Below are positions 32,529 to 40,445 of a stretch of DNA of 64,000 nt, one piece after another. A program made the translations under genes and the position numbers. The stretch lies in contig NZ_AP026708.1 of the NCBI RefSeq assembly GCF_026000375.1, positions 1,676,501 through 1,740,500 of the forward strand, in the 5' to 3' direction. Position 1 is the first letter of the stretch, and the number at the start of each line of letters is the position of its first letter. The notes under the pieces were generated by a model, which had not been told where the DNA came from, did not search any database, and saw only the letters and a list, made by a program, of their open reading frames with translations. This DNA comes from Pseudodesulfovibrio portus (GTDB taxonomy: Bacteria > Desulfobacterota > Desulfovibrionia > Desulfovibrionales > Desulfovibrionaceae).

Positions 32529-33596
32529 ATGAACACATCCGCTTTCGAGAAGCGCCGCCAGGCGCTCAAAGAGGAAATGAAGGCCCGCGAGCTTCCCGCC
32601 ATGCTCGTATCCCTCGCCGCCAACCGCTACTACCTGTCCGGCTTCGAGCTGCACGACGCCCAGTGCAACGAATCCTCGGGCTGGGTGGTGGTCACCCCCG
32701 GCGACGACTATCTTTTCACCGACCCGCGCTACGTGGACGCCGCCCGTCAGGTCTGGCCCGACGAAAACGTCTGCGTGTACGCGGGCAGGAAGCACGAGGA
32801 GGTCTGCTCCTTTCTCAAGGGAAAGGGCGTCACCTCCATGGGCTTCGAGCCCAAGGCGCTTCACCTGTTCGACTACGACAAGCTCAAGGAATACGTGGAC
32901 CTTGCTCCCACGGAAAACATCGTGGAGTCCCTGCGCATCATCAAGGACGCGGACGAAATTTACCGCATGGAAGAGGCCATCCGCCTCAACCACGAGCTGT
33001 TCGAATACATTGAGGGCGAGCTTGTCCCGGGCCGGACCGAGGCCGAGATCGCCTGGCTGGTTGAAAAATTCTATCGCGAGCACGGAGCCCAGGAGCTGGC
33101 CTTCTCCACCATCGTGGGCGTCGGCCCCAACGCGGCCCTGCCCCACGCCATTCCCGGCCAGACCAGGCTGCGCGAAAACGAGCTGGTGCTCATCGACTGC
33201 GGCTGCCGATACATGGACTACAACTCGGACCAGACCCGCACCTTCTGGGTGGGCGAGACCCCGTCCGACCGCTTCAAAAAGACCATGGACCAGGTGCGCG
33301 CCGCCCAGCAGGCGGCCATCGACATCATCCGGCCCGGCCTCTCCTGCCGGGAAGCCTATCAGGCCGCCTATGCCGTGTTCGAAAAGGACGGCGTGGAAGC
33401 GATGTTCACCCACGGCCTGGGCCACGGCGTGGGCCTCGAGACCCACGAGCCGCCGAGCCTGTCCCGCGTGGGCCAGGGCGAACTCGAGCCCGGCATGGTC
33501 GTGACCGTGGAGCCGGGCCTCTACGACCCGGAATGGGGCGGCATCAGGTGGGAATATGAAGTGCTGGTCACCGAGGACGGCTGCCGGGTGCTGTGA
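32529..33596 (+). CDS. M24 metallopeptidase, Xaa-Pro aminopeptidase/PepQ-like
   Basis: This 355-residue protein has an N-terminal creatinase-like domain (about 1-125) and a C-terminal pita-bread domain. Metal ligands fall in LIDCGCRYMDYNSDQTRTF (two Asp), GLGHGVGLETHE (His), VTVEPGLY (Glu) and GIRWEYEVLV (Glu). It would remove N-terminal residues before proline, or cut Xaa-Pro dipeptides. MNTSAFEKR is chosen as start; a 21-residue longer frame overlaps the upstream gene. A terminator follows. Confidence 0.9.
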   Translation: MNTSAFEKRRQALKEEMKARELPAMLVSLAANRYYLSGFELHDAQCNESSGWVVVTPGDDYLFTDPRYVDAARQVWPDENVCVYAGRKHEEVCSFLKGKGVTSMGFEPKALHLFDYDKLKEYVDLAPTENIVESLRIIKDADEIYRMEEAIRLNHELFEYIEGELVPGRTEAEIAWLVEKFYREHGAQELAFSTIVGVGPNAALPHAIPGQTRLRENELVLIDCGCRYMDYNSDQTRTFWVGETPSDRFKKTMDQVRAAQQAAIDIIRPGLSCREAYQAAYAVFEKDGVEAMFTHGLGHGVGLETHEPPSLSRVGQGELEPGMVVTVEPGLYDPEWGGIRWEYEVLVTEDGCRVL

Positions 33597-33630
33597 GCAC
33601 GGCATTCCTTCCGAACCGGATAAATAGCCA

Positions 33631-33655
33631 AGCCGCCCCTTCGGGCGGCTTTTTC
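33631..33655 (+). terminator. Rho-independent terminator after the M24 peptidase gene
   Basis: AGCCGCCC-CTTC-GGGCGGCT followed by TTTTT (33631-33655). It begins 34 bases after the stop codon. Confidence 0.9.
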
Positions 33656-33670
33656 CTTATATTGAAGCCC

Positions 33671-34000
33671 CTACAGGACGAACGCCCGCACGGCCAGGGC
33701 AATGCCGAGCCACAGGCCCGAGGCCACGATGCCCGCGCGGGCGAACCGGGCCATGGGCCGGGTCAGCCATTTCTGCTGCAGGATCATGCCGATGAAGATG
33801 ACGTGGAGCGGCACGGCAAGGGCCAGGAGCAGCCCGCCCAGATGGTGCTTTCCGGTGTGGACCGCGTCCGGGAAATACTCGGCGGCCAGCCGCCCCTCCC
33901 AGGCCTCGAACACGGCCACGCCGAGCAGGCACAGGCCGAGGATGGTCACCGTGGTGCAGATGTTTCGGACAATGGTCCTGACCGGAGAAGTCTCGCTCAT
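33671..34000 (-). CDS. Small membrane protein, function unknown
   Basis: This 109-residue protein has three hydrophobic segments (about residues 12-32, 55-75 and 88-108) separated by basic loops. The preferred start is MSETSPVRT; an upstream in-frame ATG adds 12 charged residues. The ribosome-binding site is weak. It faces the M24 peptidase gene convergently. No family recognised. Confidence 0.55.
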   Translation of the reverse strand: MSETSPVRTIVRNICTTVTILGLCLLGVAVFEAWEGRLAAEYFPDAVHTGKHHLGGLLLALAVPLHVIFIGMILQQKWLTRPMARFARAGIVASGLWLGIALAVRAFVL

Positions 34001-34123
34001 GGCCCGGATTCTGCCGCAAACGCCTTTTTTCGGCAATACCGGTCTTGACCGTCACGCCACGCTCTGTCATCAATTTGAATGACGAAATGAAAACTTTCCG
34101 CAAAGCCGTCCGGGGGGTGGACC

Positions 34124-34366
34124 ATGAGCAAGAAAGTACGTAGCGTCCGTGTTCCCAAAGAACTGGAAACATTGAATCTGTCCGGCCTGATCCGGGAGTG
34201 CGAGAAACATCTCCGGGACCTGGAGTCCGCCACCCTGCTCAAGCAGCAGGGAAGCGCGGAAGCCGCCGAGGCATTGATCAAGACGCGCCAGGCCGACCTG
34301 GGCCGCAAGATCGGGAAACTGGTCTGGGAGGCGCGGGTCCAGTACGGCAAGGCCAAGGGAGACTAG
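34124..34366 (+). CDS. Small helical protein, function unknown
   Basis: This 80-residue protein is charged and helical (MSKKVRSVRVPKELETLNLSG, then repeated Leu/Ala/Glu/Lys patterns) with no signal peptide. GGGGGGTGGACC precedes the ATG. The thioesterase gene starts two bases after its stop, so the two are co-transcribed. I do not recognise the family; VRVPKEL resembles the beginnings of small DNA-binding or antitoxin-like proteins, but no more can be said. Confidence 0.7.
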   Translation: MSKKVRSVRVPKELETLNLSGLIRECEKHLRDLESATLLKQQGSAEAAEALIKTRQADLGRKIGKLVWEARVQYGKAKGD

Positions 34367-34367
34367 C

Positions 34368-34868
34368 ATGGAACCGAAATCAGCAGCCGAATCCGAAGTG
34401 ATCATGACCCACCTGGTGCTGCCCCAGGACGCCAACCCGGCAGGCAACCTGCACGGCGGCGTGATCCTCAAGCACATCGACACCGCGGGCGGCGTGGTGG
34501 CCAAGAAGCACTCGCGCGGCAACGTGGTCACCGTATCCATCGACCGCATGGCCTTCAAACAGCCCGCCTACATGGGCGAACTGCTGACCTTCAAGGCGAG
34601 CCTCAATCACGTGGGACGATCCAGCATGGAGATCGGCGTGCGCGTGGAGGCGGAAAATCTCAGGACAGGCGAAGTCCGCCACACCAATTCCGCCTACCTG
34701 ACCTACGTGGCCCTGGGCGAAGACGGCAGGCCGACGCCCGTGCCGCCGCTCAAGCTCGAAAACGAGACCACCCGGCGACGCTACAAGGAAGCCGAGTTGC
34801 GCCGGGAGCTTCGCAAAAAGGAACGCCAACTGGAAGAAGGCCAGAAGGTCTGCCTGCAAAAGAAATAA
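34368..34868 (+). CDS. Acyl-CoA thioesterase, hotdog fold (YciA/BFIT-like)
   Basis: This 166-residue protein shows the family signature MTHLVLPQDANPAGNLHGGVILKHIDTAGGVVAKKHS near the N-terminus, where the Asn-Pro and His-Gly-Gly segment forms the active site. It would hydrolyse acyl-CoA to free acid and CoA. The last 30 residues are a lysine/arginine/glutamate-rich helix beyond the usual hotdog domain. It is the second gene of a two-gene operon and is followed by a terminator. Confidence 0.9.
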   Translation: MEPKSAAESEVIMTHLVLPQDANPAGNLHGGVILKHIDTAGGVVAKKHSRGNVVTVSIDRMAFKQPAYMGELLTFKASLNHVGRSSMEIGVRVEAENLRTGEVRHTNSAYLTYVALGEDGRPTPVPPLKLENETTRRRYKEAELRRELRKKERQLEEGQKVCLQKK

Positions 34869-34890
34869 CCGGCATGCACCCTGATTTTCC

Positions 34891-34915
34891 AAGGCCGTCC
34901 TTTGGGCGGCCTTTT
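34891..34915 (+). terminator. Terminator after the thioesterase gene
   Basis: GGCCGTCC/GGGCGGCC (one G-T wobble) flanked by AA on the left and TTTTCGTTT on the right. Confidence 0.8.
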
Positions 34916-34935
34916 CGTTTCCTTGGACCTGTACC

Positions 34936-35799
34936 CTACTCGGTATGGCTTTTCCCCGGCCTGACGGAGCCGATGTAGATACCGGCCAGGGCGGCGGCCA
35001 CGCCGGCCAGTTCCACCCAGACCACGGGCTTGGCGAAGAAGAGGATGTCCCAGATGTAGGAGAGCACGGGCTGCAGGAGCAGGATCAGGCCGATGGCCGC
35101 GCCGCGCACGAACTGCATGCCCCGGGCGATCAGGAAGCAGCCCACGGCGTGGCAGCCCAGGGCCAGGGCCGAAATGGCCGCCAGGGACTCGAGCGAGGGG
35201 ATGACGAAGGACTGGCCGCCGCCCACGGCCAGTGAACCGAGGATGACGCCGGTGATCACGGCCACGACGGCGGCGATGACCAGCGGATCGGCCCGGACCT
35301 CGGCCAGGGCGTACTTCAGGCTGAACAGGTACAGGGCGTAGAACAAGGCCGTGAGCAGGCCGAAATATACGCCCATGCGGAAGTCGGCGGAGAACGTGTC
35401 CCATTGCACCCCGACCATGAGGTAGAGCCCGGCCAGGGCCAGGGGGATGGCCAGGAGCTGCAGCCTGGTGACCCGCTCCTTGAGCAGGATCACGGACAGG
35501 ATGGTCAGGGGGATGACCTGGAAATTGCCGAGCATGGTGGCCATGCCGGGGCCGACGTAGCCGATGCACCGATGCCAGAAGAAGAAATCCCCGGCATAGA
35601 ACAGGCCGCCCACCAGCCCCCACTTGAGGATGCGCGGGGTGATCAGGTTGAGCCGCCCGCACCAGGCCAGCACGGCCATCATGGTCAGGCCGCCGCCCAT
35701 GAGCCGGTAGAACCCGGCCACGTCCGGCGGCAATCCGGCCAGCACGATCATGACCGAGGAGAAGCTGATCAGGACGGCCCCCAGCATCAGGGCGATCAC
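34936..35799 (-). CDS. DMT-superfamily EamA transporter
   Basis: This 287-residue protein has ten hydrophobic helices in two EamA repeats. Its ATG overlaps the end of sfsA by four bases (ATGA type), so translation is coupled to SfsA. The substrate is unknown. This is the second DMT gene of the window and is not closely similar to the one at 22.2 kb. Confidence 0.87.
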   Translation of the reverse strand: MIALMLGAVLISFSSVMIVLAGLPPDVAGFYRLMGGGLTMMAVLAWCGRLNLITPRILKWGLVGGLFYAGDFFFWHRCIGYVGPGMATMLGNFQVIPLTILSVILLKERVTRLQLLAIPLALAGLYLMVGVQWDTFSADFRMGVYFGLLTALFYALYLFSLKYALAEVRADPLVIAAVVAVITGVILGSLAVGGGQSFVIPSLESLAAISALALGCHAVGCFLIARGMQFVRGAAIGLILLLQPVLSYIWDILFFAKPVVWVELAGVAAALAGIYIGSVRPGKSHTE

Positions 35800-36524
35800 G
35801 GGCGCACCACCTCGAGTTTCTCACCGAGCGTGATGCCGGTCTCGTCCACATGGGCCTCGTAAGGCCACGCCTCCACCCCGGCGTCGAGCGCCTCGTAAAA
35901 CAACCGTGCGTATGCCGGATCAATGAAGTCGGCCGGTCCGAAGCAGTGCCCGTCGGACCGCTGGACCAAGAAGAACAAGGCCACCCGCACCCCGGTTTCG
36001 GCCAGGGACATGAGCTCGCGCAGGTGCTTCTGTCCCCGCTCGGTGACCGCGTCCGGGAAGCGGGCCACGCCGTCCTCGACCATAGTCACGTTCTTGCATT
36101 CCACCCACAGGTCGCCGTTCCCGTCGGACAGGTGCGCGTCGAGGCGGCTCTGCCCGATCACGGCTTCCTTCTTGAAATGGCTGTATCCGGCCATCTCTTC
36201 CATGGCCCCGGCCTGCCAGGCGGCGTGGAGCATGCGGTTGGGCGTGAACGTGTTCACCCCGACCATGGCCCCGGCCAGCTCCAGCCCTTCCAGGGTATAC
36301 TTGAGCTTGCGGTTCGGATTGGCGGCGGGGGACAGGAGCGCGGTTGCGCCGGGGCGCAGCAGCCCCATCATGGACCCGGTGTTGTTGGTGTGGGCGGCAA
36401 GGATCGTCCCCTTGTCCGGGCCTTCAAGCGCGGTCGCCTCCACCGTGAACCGCTTGATGCGACGGATGAAGGCCGCCCTGCGGCAGGGAGCGGGAAACGG
36501 AAGATGGCAGGATGGTCTGGACAC
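35796..36524 (-). CDS. sfsA: Sugar fermentation stimulation protein homologue
   Basis: This 242-residue protein has the SfsA signature segments SRLDAHL, WVECKNVTMVEDGVARFPDAVTERGQKHLRELM, and HTNNTGSMMGLL. These contain the conserved acidic and basic residues of a nuclease-like fold; its exact role is unproven. Translation starts at GTG, preceded by GAGGAGAATCC. It is the first gene of a two-gene operon with the DMT transporter. Confidence 0.92.
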   Translation of the reverse strand: MSRPSCHLPFPAPCRRAAFIRRIKRFTVEATALEGPDKGTILAAHTNNTGSMMGLLRPGATALLSPAANPNRKLKYTLEGLELAGAMVGVNTFTPNRMLHAAWQAGAMEEMAGYSHFKKEAVIGQSRLDAHLSDGNGDLWVECKNVTMVEDGVARFPDAVTERGQKHLRELMSLAETGVRVALFFLVQRSDGHCFGPADFIDPAYARLFYEALDAGVEAWPYEAHVDETGITLGEKLEVVRP

Positions 36525-36592
36525 GGATTCTCCTCAAGGCTCACCATCTAGGCCATGTGGCCGGGATTATCCAGCAAAAACCGGGGCGGGAT

Positions 36593-37186
36593 TCAGCCAC
36601 GCTGCTTTTCGATGGCGTCCATGATCACCTGGCCTTCGCCGTCGTAGACCTCCCGCTCCGATTCGGGCGTGGGCCGTGTCACCCGGGGCCAGGCCCCGGG
36701 CTGCGGCTCCGGCCCCTTGCGCGCCTCGGCGCTGGGGTCCGAGTCGGTCATGACCGGGGTCCTGCGGATGTCCACGCCCGCAACCGGGGCGCTGAACTCG
36801 ATGGCGATGTTGTTGGGATCAAAGGCGTAGATGGAGTGGATGAACCCGTGGTCCACCACCTCGGAGCACCACTGGTCGGCGGCTTCGAGCCTGTCCTTGA
36901 TCTCCCACAGGTCCGCCTCGGAAGCCACCTCGAAGGAGACGTGGTCGAACGCCACGGGCCCCTTGACCGGAAAACCGTGGTCCTTTTCCTGAAGGGGCAC
37001 CACGCCGTCCCACTCGAAAAAGGCGATCATGTCGTGCTCTGAAATCTCGAAAAAGTAATGGCGATAGCCGGGATGCCCCAGCCCCACCACCAGCCGCATG
37101 CCGAGCAGATCCCGCCAGAAACGAATGGTGGCGTCGATGTCGCCGGTGGCCATGGCCATGTGATTGATACCGGTATACGTGGGCAT
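36593..37186 (-). CDS. VOC-family (glyoxalase-like) metalloprotein
   Basis: This 197-residue protein has two beta-alpha-beta-beta-beta modules of the vicinal-oxygen-chelate fold. Candidate metal ligands are His in GINHMAMATGDID, His in AFDHVSFEV and Glu in NIAIEFSAPV. The last 50 residues are Pro/Glu-rich and lie outside the fold. AAGGAATCCAC precedes the ATG. Family members include lactoylglutathione lyases and dioxygenases; the substrate here is not clear. Confidence 0.83.
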   Translation of the reverse strand: MPTYTGINHMAMATGDIDATIRFWRDLLGMRLVVGLGHPGYRHYFFEISEHDMIAFFEWDGVVPLQEKDHGFPVKGPVAFDHVSFEVASEADLWEIKDRLEAADQWCSEVVDHGFIHSIYAFDPNNIAIEFSAPVAGVDIRRTPVMTDSDPSAEARKGPEPQPGAWPRVTRPTPESEREVYDGEGQVIMDAIEKQRG

Positions 37187-37544
37187 GTGGATTCCTTGTT
37201 TTTAGACGCGTTTGCTCCACGATACCACAGGGCAACAAGGAAGGGAAAACAGGTCGGACCTAATCTTGTCTTGAAACGAGCGTACCCTTCACCGAATTTC
37301 GAATAATCAAATACAACAAAGATAGCGAACAACAAATCCATAAAGCGCCTATAGTAGCCCTGATTTGATGTGTATCAAAAATGTACACAAACGCGAATCC
37401 CATTGATAACAGAATAATAATAAAAATATACAATGAAAGAATCCGTCCTTTAATCGCCAACAAGTTAACAGAAATCAAAAACACTACAATTACAATATAA
37501 TCTAGCGGCATAACAGCTTCGCTTCTAAACCATGCATTTAATAA

Positions 37545-37552
37545 AAAGTATA
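37545..37552. repeat. Target-site duplication, left copy
   Basis: AAAGTATA, identical to 38262-38269 on the other side of the insertion sequence. Eight bases is the usual duplication length of the IS1595 family. Confidence 0.85.
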
Positions 37553-38261
37553 GGGGCTGTACCAGATAACTAGCCCATATGCTTCTTAACCCACTGTTTC
37601 AACTGTTTAAGTTGCCTTCGCGGATTGCTGTTGTTAAAGCGCCACTCGCATTCCTTCAAAAAGAGATGGAAATGCTTGGTAGGAATGCCGTTGAATTTTC
37701 TCATGTGGCGTTTGGCTTGGTTCCAAAAGTTCTCAATCCCATTGATGTGATTCTGGCTGTCGGCGAACAACTTGGAGTGGTTGATCCTGAAGTGCTTGAA
37801 TTCGGACACATCGAGGACATTGTAGCCGTACCAGCAATCTGAGTAAACAACGCTGTCGGGCTGGATCTTCTCCTGGATAATCGGCATCAGCGTTTTGCCT
37901 TTGGCGTCGGGAATCACCTGTGTGTGTACCTTCCCGCCCCTTTTAAGGATCCCGAACACGGGCACTTTCCCTGCGGCCCCACGACCTCGTTTGCCCTTTC
38001 GCCTGCCGCCGAAATAGCTTTCATCGACTTCAAATTCGCCGAAAGCCATTCCTTCGTTGGCCTCTTCTTCGGCTATAATTTCACGAATCCGGTGAAAGTA
38101 ATACGCAGCCGTTTTGAAGTTCACGCCGACCAGATCAGCGGCACATCGTGCTGTTGTCCCGGCTACAAAATGCTCAATCAAACGGAGCTGCTTCTCGCGA
38201 CCTAAACGGCTCTTTCGCATTGCCATACCGATACCCCAACGGAGTTATCTGGTACAGCCCC
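37553..38261 (-). mobile_element. IS1595-family insertion sequence, complete (709 bp)
   Basis: The ends are perfect 19-bp inverted repeats: GGGGCTGTACCAGATAACT at 37553-37571 and its complement at 38243-38261. It is flanked by the 8-bp duplication AAAGTATA and carries one intact transposase gene. Both ends and the reading frame are undamaged, which suggests a recent insertion and possible activity. Confidence 0.93.
37570..38226 (-). CDS. IS1595-family transposase (ISXO2-like DDE domain)
   Basis: This 218-residue protein has an N-terminal helical DNA-binding region (about 1-50) and an ISXO2-like catalytic domain: EVDESYFGGRRKGKRGRG holds the first Asp, VVYSDCWYGYN the second, and HINGIENFWNQAKRHMRKF the last acidic region. 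It fills the insertion sequence from end to end. No frameshift or stop interrupts it. It would cut and rejoin DNA at the element's 19-bp ends. Confidence 0.92.
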   Translation of the reverse strand: MAMRKSRLGREKQLRLIEHFVAGTTARCAADLVGVNFKTAAYYFHRIREIIAEEEANEGMAFGEFEVDESYFGGRRKGKRGRGAAGKVPVFGILKRGGKVHTQVIPDAKGKTLMPIIQEKIQPDSVVYSDCWYGYNVLDVSEFKHFRINHSKLFADSQNHINGIENFWNQAKRHMRKFNGIPTKHFHLFLKECEWRFNNSNPRRQLKQLKQWVKKHMG

Positions 38262-38269
38262 AAAGTATA
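38262..38269. repeat. Target-site duplication, right copy
   Basis: AAAGTATA, the partner of 37545-37552. Confidence 0.85.
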
Positions 38270-38422
38270 TTAATGGAGAAATAAAAATAAATGTGCTAAT
38301 CGCCATAGCAATTTGTATACTACGAGGGTAACGCACTTTTTTATTTAGCATGCTCATCATATTTTCTCTTTATACCGTATAGAAGGGATAAGGGATACCA
38401 AACGAACCAGTACCCAAAGCAT

Positions 38423-38821
38423 TTACTGCGTTTTCCCTTTTCCCCTGGGGAAAATAGACCTGAGCCACCCAAAAAACGACTGGCATTCGAAATTGGTCTC
38501 TGCATAGATTCCTATCGCCATGGCTTTAGTGATGGAATCATCGCTTTTGTCATACGAACAATAGTCCAGGTCCGACAAACGGGTGTGGAGAAGCCTAAGC
38601 AATTCATCGTGCCGGACTGAAGAGTCCGCCACCATACACCCTACGACCATGTCTTCATCCACTGAAAACTCAAGAGGTCTCCCGTTGTAGTCATAGCCGA
38701 TGTAAACTCCGTCATTTACATCATAATGTTCAAGTTCTCTCCCAACGTCTTCCCTACGCAACAGGACAATACAATCGCCATCGCCGAAAATAAAAATTGG
38801 GAATGTTATCTCGGAAAACAT
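38423..38821 (-). CDS. Probable immunity protein of the Rhs toxin
   Basis: This 132-residue acidic, soluble protein starts MFSEITFPIFIFGDGDCIVLLRR, preceded by CTGGAGCGATC. It has many Asp/Glu (VGRELEHYDVNDG, SVDEDMVV) and no signal or membrane segment. It lies 45 bases after the Rhs toxin gene on the same strand and has a similar low GC. Rhs toxins are encoded directly before their cognate immunity gene, so this place is the main argument; no family was recognised. Confidence 0.65.
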   Translation of the reverse strand: MFSEITFPIFIFGDGDCIVLLRREDVGRELEHYDVNDGVYIGYDYNGRPLEFSVDEDMVVGCMVADSSVRHDELLRLLHTRLSDLDYCSYDKSDDSITKAMAIGIYAETNFECQSFFGWLRSIFPRGKGKTQ

Positions 38822-38866
38822 GATCGCTCCAGACCGGGTGCGGCATTGCCGCACCCGATTATCAAT

Positions 38867-40141
38867 TTAAAACCTATCTTTGTAGGACGTATCATTTTTC
38901 TTTTTGTCCCATGGCCTGTGTCTTCCAATACCTTGACCTTCTTTTGTCTTTCCGGTCTTGGAATTAATGCTCCGCCGATGATAGTGGGGCAATTCTCCTG
39001 CCTTTTTTCCTGTTCTATTTCCGAGAGGGGCAATCCTCCAATTCTTACCAAACTTGAACTCCTTACCAACCTTGTAGACATTCTTTATAGCCTTCCCAGC
39101 TTTAGTCGCTCCTCGGAAGACGGGAGGCAAAGGAATTAAATCCATTACAGGATCAAAGTCAGGATCATCAAGCCCGACTTCGCCTATCGGGATACCATTT
39201 TCATCATACGTAACACCATCGACAGTTTTGTGTTCTTTCAATCCCTTTGGGTCATATGCATTCACCGGGTCGTCGAGGCAATACCCGTACCAATCCGGGT
39301 CGCCGCCGCGATCACCGATGGGGTCGGGAGCGGTCCATCTGCCGGTGCGGACATCGTAGTCCCGCCAGCCGAAGCGGACAAAGCCCAGGTCGCGGTCGTG
39401 CAGGCCGCCTTCGAAACCGATGGGGATGCGCAGGGCCGGGTTGGAGTCTTCGATGACACCGCCGAACGGGTCGTAGAGAATTTCCTTTATCACGTAGCCG
39501 GAGGAGTCGGCAACCACGCGAAGGCTGCCCACCTGGTCGTAAAAGAGGTAGGCGATTGCTCCGTCGTCACGACGCAGGGCATAGGGGGTGCGCTCGCCGT
39601 CCGCGTAGGCGAATTCATAAGCGTTTTCGCCGTCGTGAAATGCCTCCAGACGCACGAAGTCGATCCATTGGTAGGCTTCAACCAGTTTCCCATTCAGGTA
39701 TTTGGCAACTCGCTGCCCGTCTTCGTCATGACTGAAGGTGAACACCCGGTTTCCATCTTCGACTCCGGCCTTGAGCAAGCGGTAATCCGGCGAGTATTCG
39801 TAACGCATATACTCGCCCTTGTCCGACCAGATGGACCGGAAGCCGTTCTCGTCGTGGGAGTATTGGCCGCACCCGGCCAGCATGAGCCGGTTGTCCGGGG
39901 TGTAGGTGTAGTTTCGGTAGTTCGGCCCAACGGTGGCGGGAAGATAGTCTCTGCTCCTGCGCCCCTCCCTGTCGTACCAGCATTGGCAGATCAACCTGCC
40001 GTTCAGATGGGCCTCGTGCAGCCGACCATCCTGATCATAGGAATACGTCCAGGTGACGGGTTCACCGGCCACGGTTTCGGTCTTCTCCATAATGCGACCA
40101 TTATGGCCGTGCCTCAGTTCAAGAATATACGGTCGTTCCAT
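38867..40141 (-). CDS. Compact Rhs-repeat protein with C-terminal toxin domain
   Basis: This 424-residue protein has Rhs/YD repeats (YDREGR, YDPFGG, YSHDENG) over about residues 1-300. The Rhs-core junction is intact: RFGWRDYDVRTGRWTAPDPIG and then DPKGL. The variable C-terminus ends in HYHRR (386-390) and GQGIGRHRPW (402-411), a His/Arg-rich segment that looks like a nuclease-type toxin domain. Full-size Rhs proteins exceed 1000 residues, so this is a very short form lacking any export or VgrG/PAAR-linked domain. A good ribosome-binding site (GAGGTCAGA) shows translation starts here. A 45-bp element shared with the phage adaptor gene lies upstream. Confidence 0.82.
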   Translation of the reverse strand: MERPYILELRHGHNGRIMEKTETVAGEPVTWTYSYDQDGRLHEAHLNGRLICQCWYDREGRRSRDYLPATVGPNYRNYTYTPDNRLMLAGCGQYSHDENGFRSIWSDKGEYMRYEYSPDYRLLKAGVEDGNRVFTFSHDEDGQRVAKYLNGKLVEAYQWIDFVRLEAFHDGENAYEFAYADGERTPYALRRDDGAIAYLFYDQVGSLRVVADSSGYVIKEILYDPFGGVIEDSNPALRIPIGFEGGLHDRDLGFVRFGWRDYDVRTGRWTAPDPIGDRGGDPDWYGYCLDDPVNAYDPKGLKEHKTVDGVTYDENGIPIGEVGLDDPDFDPVMDLIPLPPVFRGATKAGKAIKNVYKVGKEFKFGKNWRIAPLGNRTGKKAGELPHYHRRSINSKTGKTKEGQGIGRHRPWDKKKNDTSYKDRF

Positions 40142-40233
40142 TCTGACCTCATTACGCTTTGTTCCCTCGGATCATCCCGGGGAATCCCGACCACTATATC
40201 CCCGATTTCGGGCACAACCCGGTTTTGTGAACA

Positions 40234-40278
40234 AATGTAGAGTGAAAACAGCCCATAGGATAAAATGAGCACTTGACA
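40234..40278 (-). promoter_or_regulatory. 45-bp element upstream of the Rhs toxin gene, shared with the phage adaptor gene
   Basis: Read on the minus strand it begins TGTCAAGTGCTCATTTTATC and ends CACTCTACATT. It matches 54715-54759 (plus strand) at 41 of 45 positions. In both cases a related CCGGGTT...CGAAATC stretch follows and the gene starts about 90-110 bases on. Its role is unknown; a promoter or operator is the simplest reading. Confidence 0.7.
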
Positions 40279-40330
40279 GGGGGGTGGCGAAACGCCCCGA
40301 TCAGACACCCCACTCCGAGCGAAACTCGGC

Positions 40331-40402
40331 GATAAAAAGTTTGGGAAGGGGGTCCAGGGGGACAACCATTTTCAAAGGGTTTCCCCCTGGCCGCCGGAGG
40401 CA
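40331..40402. repeat. Dispersed hairpin repeat, copy 1
   Basis: The core AAAAAGTTTGGGA is followed by a hairpin with arms CCAGGGGG and CCCCCTGG around a GGTTG-ATTTTCAAAGGGTT-type loop, then GCCGCCGGAGGC. Related copies lie at 55562-55720 and 62803-62967. Confidence 0.65.
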
Positions 40403-40445
40403 ATCCTTTACAAATCGAGGTAAATGCGCTCAAAATGGCTGCCGT

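Larger units (their letters stand above)
37260..38360 (-). pseudogene. Small membrane-protein gene split by an IS1595-family insertion
   Basis: Removing the insertion sequence and one copy of its 8-bp target duplication joins 38360-38262 to 37544-37260 in one frame of 128 codons, giving a 127-residue protein (MMSMLNKKVRYPRSIQIAMA at the start, RNSVKGTLVSRQD at the end). It has four hydrophobic segments and no recognised family. AAAGAGAAAAT precedes the ATG. It is AT-rich and lies just after the Rhs immunity gene on the same strand, so it may be part of that toxin locus. The 3' part still has its own in-frame ATG at 37511. Confidence 0.75.
40142..40445. other. Intergenic stretch between rhs and queH
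   Basis: It holds the 45-bp shared upstream element (40234-40278) and one copy of a dispersed hairpin repeat (40331-40402), described separately. No further gene is seen. Confidence 0.5.

Noticed and set aside
40403-40445. A preQ1 riboswitch in front of queH
   Set aside because: I looked for the C-rich loop and A-rich tail of preQ1 aptamers and did not find them; the leader is short.
40284-40445. A longer N-terminus for queH
   Set aside because: The added residues are translated from the intergenic hairpin repeat and have no counterpart in the family.
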